Source: Desulfuromusa sp.
GTDB taxonomy: Bacteria > Desulfobacterota > Desulfuromonadia > Desulfuromonadales > Geopsychrobacteraceae
NCBI GenBank assembly: GCA_016744595.1
Contig: JADGEB010000020.1
Coordinates: 1-64,000 of the forward strand
Reading direction: 5' to 3'
DNA: 64,000 nt
Below, piece after piece: positions 45,577 through 54,176 of this stretch. The translations under genes and the position numbers were made by a program. The notes beneath the pieces are model-generated. The model saw only the letters and a list, made by a program, of their open reading frames with translations. It was not told where the DNA came from and ran no database searches. Position 1 is the stretch's first letter. Each line of letters begins with the position of its first letter.

Positions 45577-46703
45577 CCATGATGCGACTTGCCAACATCT
45601 ATCGTCTCGGAGTCAAGGAGCTATGGAGCCTGTGGCGCGACCCATTCATGTTGGTTCTGATTACCTGGACATTTACATTTATGATTTATATTGTTGGCAG
45701 TGCCATGCCGGAGGCTCTGTTAAAGGTCCCTATTTCCATTGCGGATGAAGATGATTCCCCTCTATCGACTCGTATTGTCTCGGCTTTTTATCCACCACAG
45801 TTTATGGCACCGGTACCGGTTCGCTTATCTGAGATCGATGCTGGTCTGGACTCTGGAAACTATACCTTTTCCCTCGATATCCCACCATATTTTCAACGTG
45901 ATGTGCTGGCCGGACGATCTCCTTCCATCCAGCTTAATGTTGATGCCACCCGCATGAGTCAGGCCTTTACTGGTGCCGGTTATGTACAGCAGATTGTTTT
46001 GGATGAGGTGAACTCTTTCGTTCAGCGATACCGGACAAATACAGTGCTTCCGGTAGATCTTGAAATCCGGGCGCGTTTTAACCCCAATCTGACCCATGCC
46101 TGGTTCGGTGCGGTGATGGAACTTATGAACATGGTCATCATGTTGTCGGTTGTTCTGGCAGGAGCAGCCCTGATTCGCGAGCGAGAACACGGCACAATCG
46201 AGCACCTGCTAGCTATGCCGGTCACTCCTGGTGAGATCATGCTGGGAAAAATCTGGTCCATGGGCTTGGTGGTGCTTGTTGCATCGACATTATCTTTACA
46301 ATTCATTGTTAAAGGAGCACTGGGGGTGCCCATTGAAGGATCAGTGCTACTGTTCATGTTACTTACTGCCCTTTTGCTGTTTTCTACGACATCAATGGGT
46401 ATTTTTATGGCGACCATTGTCCGTAGCATGCCGCAGTTTGGTTTGTTAATGATGCTGGTAGTGATGCCGATGTTGATGCTTTCAGGTGGGGTCACTCCGC
46501 GCGAGAGCATGCCTGCTCTGGCGCGAAATTTTATGGAGATTGCGCCCTCTTCGCATTTCGTTGCTGCCGCCCAGGCGATTCTCTACCGAGGTGCCGGCTT
46601 TGCTGTGGTTTGGCCTCAAATTCTGGCACTTGTAATTATAGGGGTGGTGTTTTTTTGGGCATCCCTCGCTTATTTTCGCAAGAGTATTAGCCAGATGGTT
46701 TGA
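45573..46703 (+). CDS. ABC-2 type permease (YhhJ-like) of the exporter
   Basis: A 376-residue permease with one N-terminal helix, an extracytoplasmic domain (about 50-175) and five C-terminal helices around the conserved [20 protein letters not shown] segment. It pairs with the permease half of the upstream RbbA-like protein, overlapping it by ATGA. Together with the HlyD adaptor, it makes a complete export complex except for an outer-membrane channel, which might be the NodT-type channel encoded at 38304-39716 or another TolC. Confidence 0.9.
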   Translation: MTMMRLANIYRLGVKELWSLWRDPFMLVLITWTFTFMIYIVGSAMPEALLKVPISIADEDDSPLSTRIVSAFYPPQFMAPVPVRLSEIDAGLDSGNYTFSLDIPPYFQRDVLAGRSPSIQLNVDATRMSQAFTGAGYVQQIVLDEVNSFVQRYRTNTVLPVDLEIRARFNPNLTHAWFGAVMELMNMVIMLSVVLAGAALIREREHGTIEHLLAMPVTPGEIMLGKIWSMGLVVLVASTLSLQFIVKGALGVPIEGSVLLFMLLTALLLFSTTSMGIFMATIVRSMPQFGLLMMLVVMPMLMLSGGVTPRESMPALARNFMEIAPSSHFVAAAQAILYRGAGFAVVWPQILALVIIGVVFFWASLAYFRKSISQMV

Positions 46704-46789
46704 TCAGTTTTTTTGTGCTGTATGAAAAACAAAACGGCAGTTATATCCCAAGAAATATCCTGAGACAGCAATGTAGATGAGTAAGGATT

Positions 46790-47851
46790 ATGAATTCTAA
46801 ACCAAATTCTATTTTAATGGGACTGTTGGTTTTATCTGTGTTTCTGTGGATATCATCGGCGCACGCTGAAGTAAAAAGCACTTCCATCGAATCAACAACG
46901 TACCGTTTCGAATTTGATAATGATGTTTTTTTCAATAAAGACAACAAAATTTCCAGTGGTTTATCGCTGCAGAAGCATTCAGCAATAGGAGAAAGCTGGA
47001 ATGCTTTGGAAAGTGTCCCCAGATTCATTAGGTTCTGGGGGAAGATTATCCCAACCCTGACCAAAGAAGGGCTGGTTTGTCGGGCAGGACTTGCCATTGG
47101 CCAAGTTATCCAGACACCGGATGATCTTTCACGGAGTGATCTCATCGTAGATGATGTGCCCTATGCAGGGGCATTTACCCTGCAGACGACATTGTATGCC
47201 TTTAGTGACAACGAGTTCCGTGGCTTCGAGATAACTGCTGGTATTGTAGGTCCACCCTCTCTGGCTGAACAGACTCAGAAAACAGTACATAAATTGACTG
47301 GAAATAATGATCCGAAGGGCTGGGATAATCAGCTCGAAATCGAGCCAGTGATTAATTTCAACTATATGCGTAAGAAAAAAATCTGGCGTTGGGATACTCC
47401 TGTGGGGCTTTCATTTGATACGTCTATAGACGGTCATGCCAGTTTAGGTAATTTATTTACTCAAGTTAGTACCGCGTTGGAGATACGCTTTGGCTACAAT
47501 ATGCCGCGAGGGTTTGTCTATGTACCTGATCCCATTGGTTTGAGTATGCACTACTTTGCTTCTCTGAATCCTCCAAAACCTCATATTGCATCTTTCTATG
47601 CTACGTTGGTGCTGCGTGGTAGCGCCTTTGCACATAATATTTTTCTTGACGGAAATCTTTTTCGAGATAGCCACAGTGTGGACAAGGAAACTCTGGTCGG
47701 GTTGGCAATCGCCGGTTTGCATTACGAGCGAAAAAACTGGGGAATTCACATTGCTCTGATGGAATCTAGCGATAACGTTGACACGAGTAAGGAGCTTGCT
47801 GCGGAAGGACGCGAACGTCTGGGCAGTATCAATATCGAGTGGCGATATTGA
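46790..47851 (+). CDS. LpxR-like lipid A 3'-O-deacylase
   Basis: A 353-residue secreted protein (signal peptide cleaved near AHAEV). The mature start YRFEFDNDVFFN provides the Asn-Asp calcium/catalytic pair of LpxR. The family segments TPDDLSRSD, DVPYAGAFTLQ, GPPSLAEQTQKTVHKLTG (candidate catalytic His) and GWDNQLEIEP follow in order. LpxR removes the 3' acyl chains from lipid A in the outer membrane and alters recognition and permeability. Where the enterobacterial enzymes have Thr in the YTNG-like loop, this protein has SSG. It stands alone, after the exporter operon. Confidence 0.87.
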   Translation: MNSKPNSILMGLLVLSVFLWISSAHAEVKSTSIESTTYRFEFDNDVFFNKDNKISSGLSLQKHSAIGESWNALESVPRFIRFWGKIIPTLTKEGLVCRAGLAIGQVIQTPDDLSRSDLIVDDVPYAGAFTLQTTLYAFSDNEFRGFEITAGIVGPPSLAEQTQKTVHKLTGNNDPKGWDNQLEIEPVINFNYMRKKKIWRWDTPVGLSFDTSIDGHASLGNLFTQVSTALEIRFGYNMPRGFVYVPDPIGLSMHYFASLNPPKPHIASFYATLVLRGSAFAHNIFLDGNLFRDSHSVDKETLVGLAIAGLHYERKNWGIHIALMESSDNVDTSKELAAEGRERLGSINIEWRY

Positions 47852-47946
47852 ACAAACATAGGGCGCACAAAAAGAGACGTTCCATGAAGGACTTTATTTT
47901 GCGCAGAAGCATTATTTCGAGCTGGAAAGATTGGCTGTTACAGCTG

Positions 47947-49482
47947 CTAGTTAGATTTCTTGTAGCAGTCAAACCATGAGCTTCCTTCTTCGTACTCCTC
48001 AATATATCCGGTTGAGTTTGACGAATTGAAACCGTTTACCAATGCCGCAATATCTTGATATAGATTGTTTATGGCGTTGTTGATCAATTCTTTCTTAAAC
48101 CCGGAATCTGCCAGTTTCAGAACCAGATCCATGGCAATGATACGGCTGATAATTTCACCGAACTCAGTCAATTTACGTTGTGTCAACGGTTGTTTCAGGT
48201 TGAAATTTAATAATTTTTTTAGTTGTTCAGCTGCGCGACTGGTCAATTCATGTTGCTGCAAAAATTGTAACAGATTCATTTGTTTTGTCCGCTGTATCTG
48301 TTTTTGAATTGCTTCGGCAATCTGAATATAGAGGATATCATTTGAACCTTCAAAAATCTGAAATGGACGGCTATCGACGATGGCTCGTCCAGCAATATGG
48401 TTTAAACGATAACCCTTGGCACCAACAAGTTGCAGCAGCGATTGTGCTGAACTTTGCATCAAATCGGTTACATAGGTTTTGACCGAATTGGCTTCCAACC
48501 CGAGTGCAGCCAGGTTATTTTCTACTCCGGCTTTCTGACTGCTGTTGAAACACATTGCGGAGCAGATGGTATAGGCCGATTGGAGGCGGGATATCCGTTG
48601 TTGAACCTGATCGTAGTTAAATAAACTTTTGCCGCCAACCTGACGTTGTTGACAATGGTTGACCGCTTCATCGAGCATCCGCTGTAAGAAACCCATTCCC
48701 ATGCCGGGAAACTGCATGCGGCTCCTATGGAGAAGGTCCAACATCATTTTGATTCCGGTACTCTGGGGTTGTAGCTTCTGGATTGCAGGAACTTTGACAT
48801 CAATTCGATTGCGCCCATAAGGGAGCATATAGACACCAAGATTTTCGTAGAATTCTTCGACTTCAATATTCTGATCTGGTTCACTGACATTACAGATGAA
48901 AAAATCAATATCGCGTTTCAAGCTTCCATCACTATTTTTATGCCTTGCGGTGAGCAACCAATAATCGGCCCAACCAGTTAAACCGGCCCAGTGTTTTGTT
49001 CCTTGAATGTGATACTTTTCATTCTCCTGAGAGTAGCAACTTTGCATATGCAGGGCATCGCTACCGAAATCTGGTTCGGTAATCATTAGTCCGCCCATCT
49101 TTCTGTTTCTGAGGAAATCGGTAAAGACGGCTTCCTTCGCTTGTTCTTGCCCATATTTGCCTGTCGGCTGCAGAAATAGAGCCCAGTTAATACCGAACCC
49201 CAGAGATAGCGGCAAGGATTCATAACTGGCAGCAGCAGCCAGTGCAAGACCTTCGTGGATATGTCCTCCACGACCGCCATACTGCTCTGGGATATAGGTT
49301 GCCAGGGGATTTTCCGCCATGATTTCACGCAGCATGAAAGGTGGTATGCCACGTTTGATGCTGAGTTGATCAATGTCTCCGCGAACATGGAAGAGGTGCT
49401 TGAGCTGCTCTTTGAATTCCTGAATAAATTGCGGAAAGGGTTTGAAGTCAGAGCTGGTTGGGGCAACTGTTGAAGCAGTCAT
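47947..49482 (-). CDS. Acyl-CoA dehydrogenase family protein
   Basis: A 511-residue flavoprotein. N-terminal helical domain with YIPEQYGGRGG, middle beta domain with MITEPDFGSDALHMQ and GTKHWAGLTGWADYWLLTAR, and C-terminal helices with IAGRAIVDSRPFQIFEGSNDILY, where the Glu of FEGSND is the expected catalytic base. At 511 residues it is longer than the typical 380-residue short-chain enzymes. It is the last gene of the aromatic-amino-acid-type cluster, 100 bases after the LivF-PaaK fusion, and may oxidise an aryl-acyl-CoA or branched acyl-CoA. GAGGAGC precedes the ATG. Confidence 0.88.
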   Translation of the reverse strand: MTASTVAPTSSDFKPFPQFIQEFKEQLKHLFHVRGDIDQLSIKRGIPPFMLREIMAENPLATYIPEQYGGRGGHIHEGLALAAAASYESLPLSLGFGINWALFLQPTGKYGQEQAKEAVFTDFLRNRKMGGLMITEPDFGSDALHMQSCYSQENEKYHIQGTKHWAGLTGWADYWLLTARHKNSDGSLKRDIDFFICNVSEPDQNIEVEEFYENLGVYMLPYGRNRIDVKVPAIQKLQPQSTGIKMMLDLLHRSRMQFPGMGMGFLQRMLDEAVNHCQQRQVGGKSLFNYDQVQQRISRLQSAYTICSAMCFNSSQKAGVENNLAALGLEANSVKTYVTDLMQSSAQSLLQLVGAKGYRLNHIAGRAIVDSRPFQIFEGSNDILYIQIAEAIQKQIQRTKQMNLLQFLQQHELTSRAAEQLKKLLNFNLKQPLTQRKLTEFGEIISRIIAMDLVLKLADSGFKKELINNAINNLYQDIAALVNGFNSSNSTGYIEEYEEGSSWFDCYKKSN

Positions 49483-49585
49483 AGCGAAGCTCCTCGGGTT
49501 AAATAATAGGTTTAAGTAAATATATCACTTTTGTTGTAGTTGTTGGCTATTTGAGTGGTCTGATTTTTCGTGGGACAATTATTAA

Positions 49586-51673
49586 TTACACGATCTCATC
49601 CTGAATTCGATTGTCAAATACCCGCTGACTCTTCTTCTCTGAACGTGGCAGGCTGGCATAATCGACCAGTTCCAGATCAACAGAGACCAACAACTGTTTT
49701 TTGATCTGATGACTGACTTCGTGACTTAATTCAGGACTGCGTTTGGCATCAACCTTTTCGGCACGTTCAACCACTAATCGCATGTGGTCGCGGCTGGCAT
49801 GATCACGAGTGAGATGAATCTGATACTCGGAGCCAATTCCTGGGACTGCAGATAAAATTGTGTCAATACTGCTGGGGTAGATATTGACGCCACGGAACTT
49901 GATGGTGTCATCACTCCGTCCTTTAATTCGAGAATGGCGTGGTAGAATGCTGCCACAATGACAACGGCCAGGAATAGCCCGAGTGATATCGCGGGTACGG
50001 TAACGAATCAGTGGAGCGCCTTCTTTGCATAAGGTGGTGACCACCATCTCGCCCCAATCTCCTTCTACAACAGGTTGTAGGGTTTCCGGGTCGAGGATTT
50101 CCAGTAGGTAATAATCTCCCCAATAATGGATGCAGTCGTGTTCACTGCACTCAATTCCGGTACCGGGCCCGTATAATTCCGTTAGTCCGGTGATATCAAA
50201 CAGTTCTGCTCCACCAAACAATTCGGAAATTTTTTGCCGCATTGAGCGGCTGGAACGTTCTGAGCCATAGATGATCTTTTTAATTGCAATCTTGTCGGCA
50301 ACCCCGCGTTTGTGGATCTCTTCCGCCATCAACAGCGCCATAGATGCAGTTGAACAAAAGACTGTTGATTGAAAATCAAGCAGAAACTGAATCTGCATAT
50401 CGATATTGCCTGGCCCGGCTGGAACAGCTATAGCGCCAACTTTCTCACAACCAAGTTGAAAGCCCATTCCCGCAGTCCAGACGCCATATCCAACAGCAAC
50501 CTGTACCCGATCAAGTGGCGTAACACCGGCCATTTGATAACAACGAGCAAAGAAGTCTGTCCAGTCGTCTAAATCTTTCTGGGTATAACAGAGAACTTTC
50601 CGTTTTCCGGTTGTTCCCGATGAAGCATGGACGCGAACAATCTGTTCAAAGGGAACCGAACGGAGTGGAAAAGGGTAGCCGTCACGAAGATCTTCTGCAG
50701 TGGTAAAGGGGAGTTTTTGCAAATCATCTAAGGTTTGAATTGTCTCAGGTGTAATATTCGCTTGATCCAGTTTTTTACGATATTCAGCTGAGCCCTCATA
50801 GGTGTGACGGACAGTCCATTGTAGGCCGGTCAGTTGATGGGCTTTCAGTTCGTCTTCATTTTTGAATGCAGGCATAAAGTTCTGTTGTTGCATATTGGGT
50901 TTCTCCAAGCGAATATTGGTCAGTCCGGCTGCGCCCAGGCGACTGGCTGCCGGATCGGCATCACAAGTGGCTCCAAGGAAAGCGGAGCGTAAGATCGGAT
51001 CATTAAGTAGGCGGCTGCTTTTCCCCTGCTCAATAATTTTACCATTGGCTAACAGATATGCTTTGTCTGAAGCTGAGAGTGCGCGGGCAGCATTCTGTTC
51101 GACTAGCAAAATGGTAGTGCCAGAACGAGCCAGCTGATGAATGATGGCAAAAATTTCATCGGTAATCAATGGAGCCAATCCAAGACTTGGCTCATCAAGC
51201 AGTAATAGGGTTGGTTTCGCCATGAGTGCGCGCCCCATTGCCAGCATTTGCTGTTCTCCACCAGAGAGGGTTCCTGCCAGCTGTTCCTGCCGTTCCAGTA
51301 ATTTGGGGAAGTAACCGAAGACTTCTTCCTTCCGTTTGCTTGTCTCAGCTTTTGACAGTTTTAAAGGGATTGCTCCAAGTTGTAGATTCTCCATTACTGA
51401 TAAATGGCCAAAAACTTCACGTCCTTCGGGAGATAATGCCAGGCCAAGACGTACCATCTGCGCTGGGTTGGTGTTGGTTACATCTTTGTCGTTAAGTCTG
51501 ATATGGCCTCTTGAGGGCTTAGTCAGACCCATCAGGCATTTCAGCAAGGTGCTTTTCCCTGCACCGTTGGCACCGACCAGAGCGATCGTTTCCCCTTTGC
51601 CAATTTGAAGATTGATTCCAAAAAGGGCTTGGGCAGCGCCGTAGTGGGCGGTGAGGTCATTAATTTTTAGCAT
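49586..51673 (-). CDS. Fusion of LivF-type ABC ATPase and phenylacetate-CoA ligase
   Basis: A 695-residue single reading frame with two complete enzymes. Residues 1-235 form a LivF ATPase (Walker A GANGAGKST, signature LSGGEQQMLAMG, Walker B LLLLDEPSLG) ending at the normal LivF end AFLGA. Residues 261-695 form a full-length phenylacetate-CoA ligase (adenylation loop HASSGTTGKRK, ITGLTELYGPG, C-terminal GVNIYPSSID). A linker of about 25 residues joins them. Met 261 (ATG at 50893) has GGAG nine bases upstream, as a separate gene would. So either a natural fusion arose by loss of the livF stop, or both fused and free ligase are made. The role is energising aromatic amino acid uptake and activating aryl-acetates with CoA. 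Confidence 0.9.
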   Translation of the reverse strand: MLKINDLTAHYGAAQALFGINLQIGKGETIALVGANGAGKSTLLKCLMGLTKPSRGHIRLNDKDVTNTNPAQMVRLGLALSPEGREVFGHLSVMENLQLGAIPLKLSKAETSKRKEEVFGYFPKLLERQEQLAGTLSGGEQQMLAMGRALMAKPTLLLLDEPSLGLAPLITDEIFAIIHQLARSGTTILLVEQNAARALSASDKAYLLANGKIIEQGKSSRLLNDPILRSAFLGATCDADPAASRLGAAGLTNIRLEKPNMQQQNFMPAFKNEDELKAHQLTGLQWTVRHTYEGSAEYRKKLDQANITPETIQTLDDLQKLPFTTAEDLRDGYPFPLRSVPFEQIVRVHASSGTTGKRKVLCYTQKDLDDWTDFFARCYQMAGVTPLDRVQVAVGYGVWTAGMGFQLGCEKVGAIAVPAGPGNIDMQIQFLLDFQSTVFCSTASMALLMAEEIHKRGVADKIAIKKIIYGSERSSRSMRQKISELFGGAELFDITGLTELYGPGTGIECSEHDCIHYWGDYYLLEILDPETLQPVVEGDWGEMVVTTLCKEGAPLIRYRTRDITRAIPGRCHCGSILPRHSRIKGRSDDTIKFRGVNIYPSSIDTILSAVPGIGSEYQIHLTRDHASRDHMRLVVERAEKVDAKRSPELSHEVSHQIKKQLLVSVDLELVDYASLPRSEKKSQRVFDNRIQDEIV

Positions 51674-51762
51674 TTTGGTTTACCTGTATCCATCTTGCCG
51701 GTCCTGTTTACTTACTCTCCATGAGAGAGAGGGAGTATTTTAAATAATACTCATCAATACCA

Positions 51763-52527
51763 TTAAGCCGTAGCATCCATCCGTCCTAAGTAGGCTTCCA
51801 GTACCAACGGGTTTTGACGAACTTCATCTGGGCTCCCGGTTGCAATGCACTTTCCGCTATCCAGAACAACCACTTGATCGGCAATTTCCATGACCAGAGC
51901 CATGTCATGCTCAACGAGAAGCATGGTGTGGCCAGCACTTCGTAATAAGCGTAATTGTTCGCCAACAGCTGCTGTCTCTTCCGCATTAAGTCCTGCAACG
52001 GGCTCATCAAGTAAAATCAATTGTGGTTGACCAACTGTAGCGCGAGCGAGCTCAACTCGCTTTTTATCGCCATAAGCTAGAGCTCCGGCAGGCCAGTTGA
52101 TCTTATCTGCCAAACCAAAGCGATCCAAAGCATCCATCGCCCGCAATTTAAGTTTCCGTTCCCGATGGCGTAAATAGGGCAAGCGTAACATTGCCATTAA
52201 CATGGAGTTGCCCCCTTCACAAGTCAGGCCGGTTAAAATATTTTCAAGAACGGTCAGACGGGGGAAAATTTTCAAATTCTGAAAAGTCCGGGAGATTCCC
52301 ATTCTACTGATTTTATAGGCTGGAAGAGCGGTAATCTGTTGGTTTTGAAAATGAATCTGACCAGAACTTGGTTCGAGTACGCCAGTGATACAGTTGATCA
52401 AGGTGCTTTTCCCCGCACCGTTTGGCCCGATCAGCGCTGTCAGTTGTCCTTTGGGAACGGTAAAAGTTACTTCACTCAAAGCCGGAAGACCGCCGAAGTT
52501 TTTGCTGATCTGCTTAAGTTGCAGCAT
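51763..52527 (-). CDS. livG: LivG-type ABC transporter ATP-binding protein
   Basis: A 254-residue ATPase of the LIV system with Walker A GPNGAGKST, the LivG-specific MGISRTFQNLKIF segment, a modified signature ALAYGDKKRVELARA and Walker B LILLDEPVAGLN. It powers import with LivF, LivH and LivM. It follows livM with a 14-base overlap and precedes the LivF-PaaK gene by 89 bases. Confidence 0.95.
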   Translation of the reverse strand: MLQLKQISKNFGGLPALSEVTFTVPKGQLTALIGPNGAGKSTLINCITGVLEPSSGQIHFQNQQITALPAYKISRMGISRTFQNLKIFPRLTVLENILTGLTCEGGNSMLMAMLRLPYLRHRERKLKLRAMDALDRFGLADKINWPAGALAYGDKKRVELARATVGQPQLILLDEPVAGLNAEETAAVGEQLRLLRSAGHTMLLVEHDMALVMEIADQVVVLDSGKCIATGSPDEVRQNPLVLEAYLGRMDATA

Positions 52528-53512
52528 CTTTGCGCCTCCGCAAGACCAGCTTTACCTTGATTGTCTCGATCAGACCGGTGACTAGCCCTTGGGGGAGGAA
52601 CATCAGCACCAGCACCAGAATACCGCCATGAACGAAGTCCTTGTAGGTTTCAAACAAATCCAACCATTCTGGCAGCAGGGTAATCAGTGCTGCACCAAAT
52701 AATGATCCCCAGATTGATCCCATTCCACCAATAACCACCATAATTACCATGTCAGTAGAGGTGAAAATACCAAAAGAATCAGGGCTGACAAAAGAGTAGC
52801 AGTGAGCAAATAGACTCCCCGCAATTGATGCAAGCACTGCAGAAAGGATGAAAATCTTAATTTTTGCGTTGCGGGTATTGACCCCCAATGCTTCTGCAGC
52901 AACTTCATCTCCAGCTAATGCCGAGAGACCGCGGCCGATGCCACTACGAACCAGGTTCAAGCAGAGCAGCAAGCTGATCAGTGCAGCCCCCCAGAGCAGG
53001 TAATGCAGTCGGGTTTCATCATCGAACTGAAAATCGCCGAAAGAGAGATAGGGGATACCTGAGAAACCACTTGGCCCGCCAGTGACCTCATCCCACTGCA
53101 GCAGAATTGTGTGAACCACAAAGTTCAGCCCCAGCGTTGCCATGGCGAGATAATGGCCAGAAAGGCGCAGGATTGGAATACCAATCAGGAGAGCTACCAA
53201 AGCAACCAGGGTTGCAACGATAAACATTGCTGGCCAGGGGGGGATCTCAAAAGTTACGGTCGCAATAGCTGAACCATAAGCGCCCAAACCAAAAAAAGCT
53301 GCGTGGCCAAGGGAAATTTGTCCGGCATAGCCGATAAAAAGATTCAGACCGAGGACAACAATGGCGTTAATTGCAATCAGGTTGGTTAGGCCGAGGGTGT
53401 AGGGATTATTTTCGAACAGTGGATAAAGGAGTAGTGTGAGGGACAGTCCGGTGACGGTGAGTCCAGTTCGGTGGAGGTAAATGAAATAGAGGATTTTTTG
53501 TTTGTTGATCAT
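52514..53512 (-). CDS. livM: LivM-type ABC transporter permease
   Basis: A 332-residue permease with about nine helices. LNLFIGYAGQISLGHAAFF is the hallmark of LivM, and EALGVNTRNAKI forms the coupling loop for the ATPases. The family imports branched-chain or aromatic amino acids or related acids. The start ATG lies after a leader containing two hairpins that separate it from iorB. It overlaps livG at its end. Confidence 0.94.
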   Translation of the reverse strand: MINKQKILYFIYLHRTGLTVTGLSLTLLLYPLFENNPYTLGLTNLIAINAIVVLGLNLFIGYAGQISLGHAAFFGLGAYGSAIATVTFEIPPWPAMFIVATLVALVALLIGIPILRLSGHYLAMATLGLNFVVHTILLQWDEVTGGPSGFSGIPYLSFGDFQFDDETRLHYLLWGAALISLLLCLNLVRSGIGRGLSALAGDEVAAEALGVNTRNAKIKIFILSAVLASIAGSLFAHCYSFVSPDSFGIFTSTDMVIMVVIGGMGSIWGSLFGAALITLLPEWLDLFETYKDFVHGGILVLVLMFLPQGLVTGLIETIKVKLVLRRRKDAAT

Positions 53513-53583
53513 ATGTTGCTCATTCGTTATTTTTGATAATTGCAGTTTGCCTTTGTCTTTTATTTTCTGCCCCGTATGAGCCG

Positions 53584-53628
53584 TTGTCCGTTTTCGGGAA
53601 CCCGAAGGACAAGGTTTCCTTTGAAACC
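53584..53628 (-). promoter_or_regulatory. Two adjacent intercistronic hairpins between iorB and livM
   Basis: TTGTCC/GGACAA plus TTCGGG/CCCGAA stack into a stem with a three-base bulge (53584-53612), directly followed by GGTTTC-CTTT-GAAACC (53613-53628). No T-run follows on the minus strand, so processing or mRNA stability control is more likely than termination. Confidence 0.5.
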
Positions 53629-53675
53629 CTGCAAAGCTTCACTACTCTTCAGCTGTGTCACAGGGGATGGGAAAT

Positions 53676-54176
53676 CTAACTGTTTAGCCCCTTATGAAAC
53701 GCTGTAAGGTTCTGTTCGACAAACTTCTTTGGAGCCAGTTGCTTAATCGCTGTTTCACATTCCTCTGCAGTGAAAATCAAGGCTCCTTGCTTTAATGCTG
53801 TTCCCAGTAAAACCAGATTCAACAGCACCGCATTGCCAAGATTTCTGGCAATTTTGGCTGCGTCAATGCTGATATGGTCACTATTGTGTGGGCTGTTAAT
53901 GATCCACGTCCCGTTTTCTTGTAATATCGATTGATGTACTGGAAAATTTTCTTCCCACAGCAGCAGACCAAGGTCGGCCTGGCCAGTTCGAATGAGTGGA
54001 CTGGCAAAATCACCAATTTTGATCGTTGAAAGCACCGTGCCTCCGCGTTGAGCCATACCATGGGTTTCGGAAGTCAGGACTGGAATCCCCTGATTGACGG
54101 CAACCTGAGCGATAACCCGGGTCAGAAACAGCACTCCCTGTCCGCCAATTCCACTGACGATAATTTGCTGTTTCAT
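53676..54176 (-). CDS. iorB: Indolepyruvate ferredoxin oxidoreductase, beta subunit
   Basis: A 166-residue gamma-domain-type subunit of the pyruvate/ketoisovalerate oxidoreductase family. IIVSGIGGQGVLFLTRVIAQ and SETHGMAQRGGTVLSTIKIG are typical. With IorA it converts aryl-pyruvates (from Trp, Phe, Tyr) plus CoA to aryl-acetyl-CoA plus CO2 and reduced ferredoxin. Its ATG shares a base with the iorA stop (TAATG), so the subunits are translated in a coupled way; GGAGGAAAA lies just before it. Confidence 0.94.
   Translation of the reverse strand: MKQQIIVSGIGGQGVLFLTRVIAQVAVNQGIPVLTSETHGMAQRGGTVLSTIKIGDFASPLIRTGQADLGLLLWEENFPVHQSILQENGTWIINSPHNSDHISIDAAKIARNLGNAVLLNLVLLGTALKQGALIFTAEECETAIKQLAPKKFVEQNLTAFHKGLNS

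Noticed and set aside
49586-51673. A programmed frameshift between LivF and PaaK
   Set aside because: Both domains are in the same reading frame with no stop between them, so no frameshift is needed.
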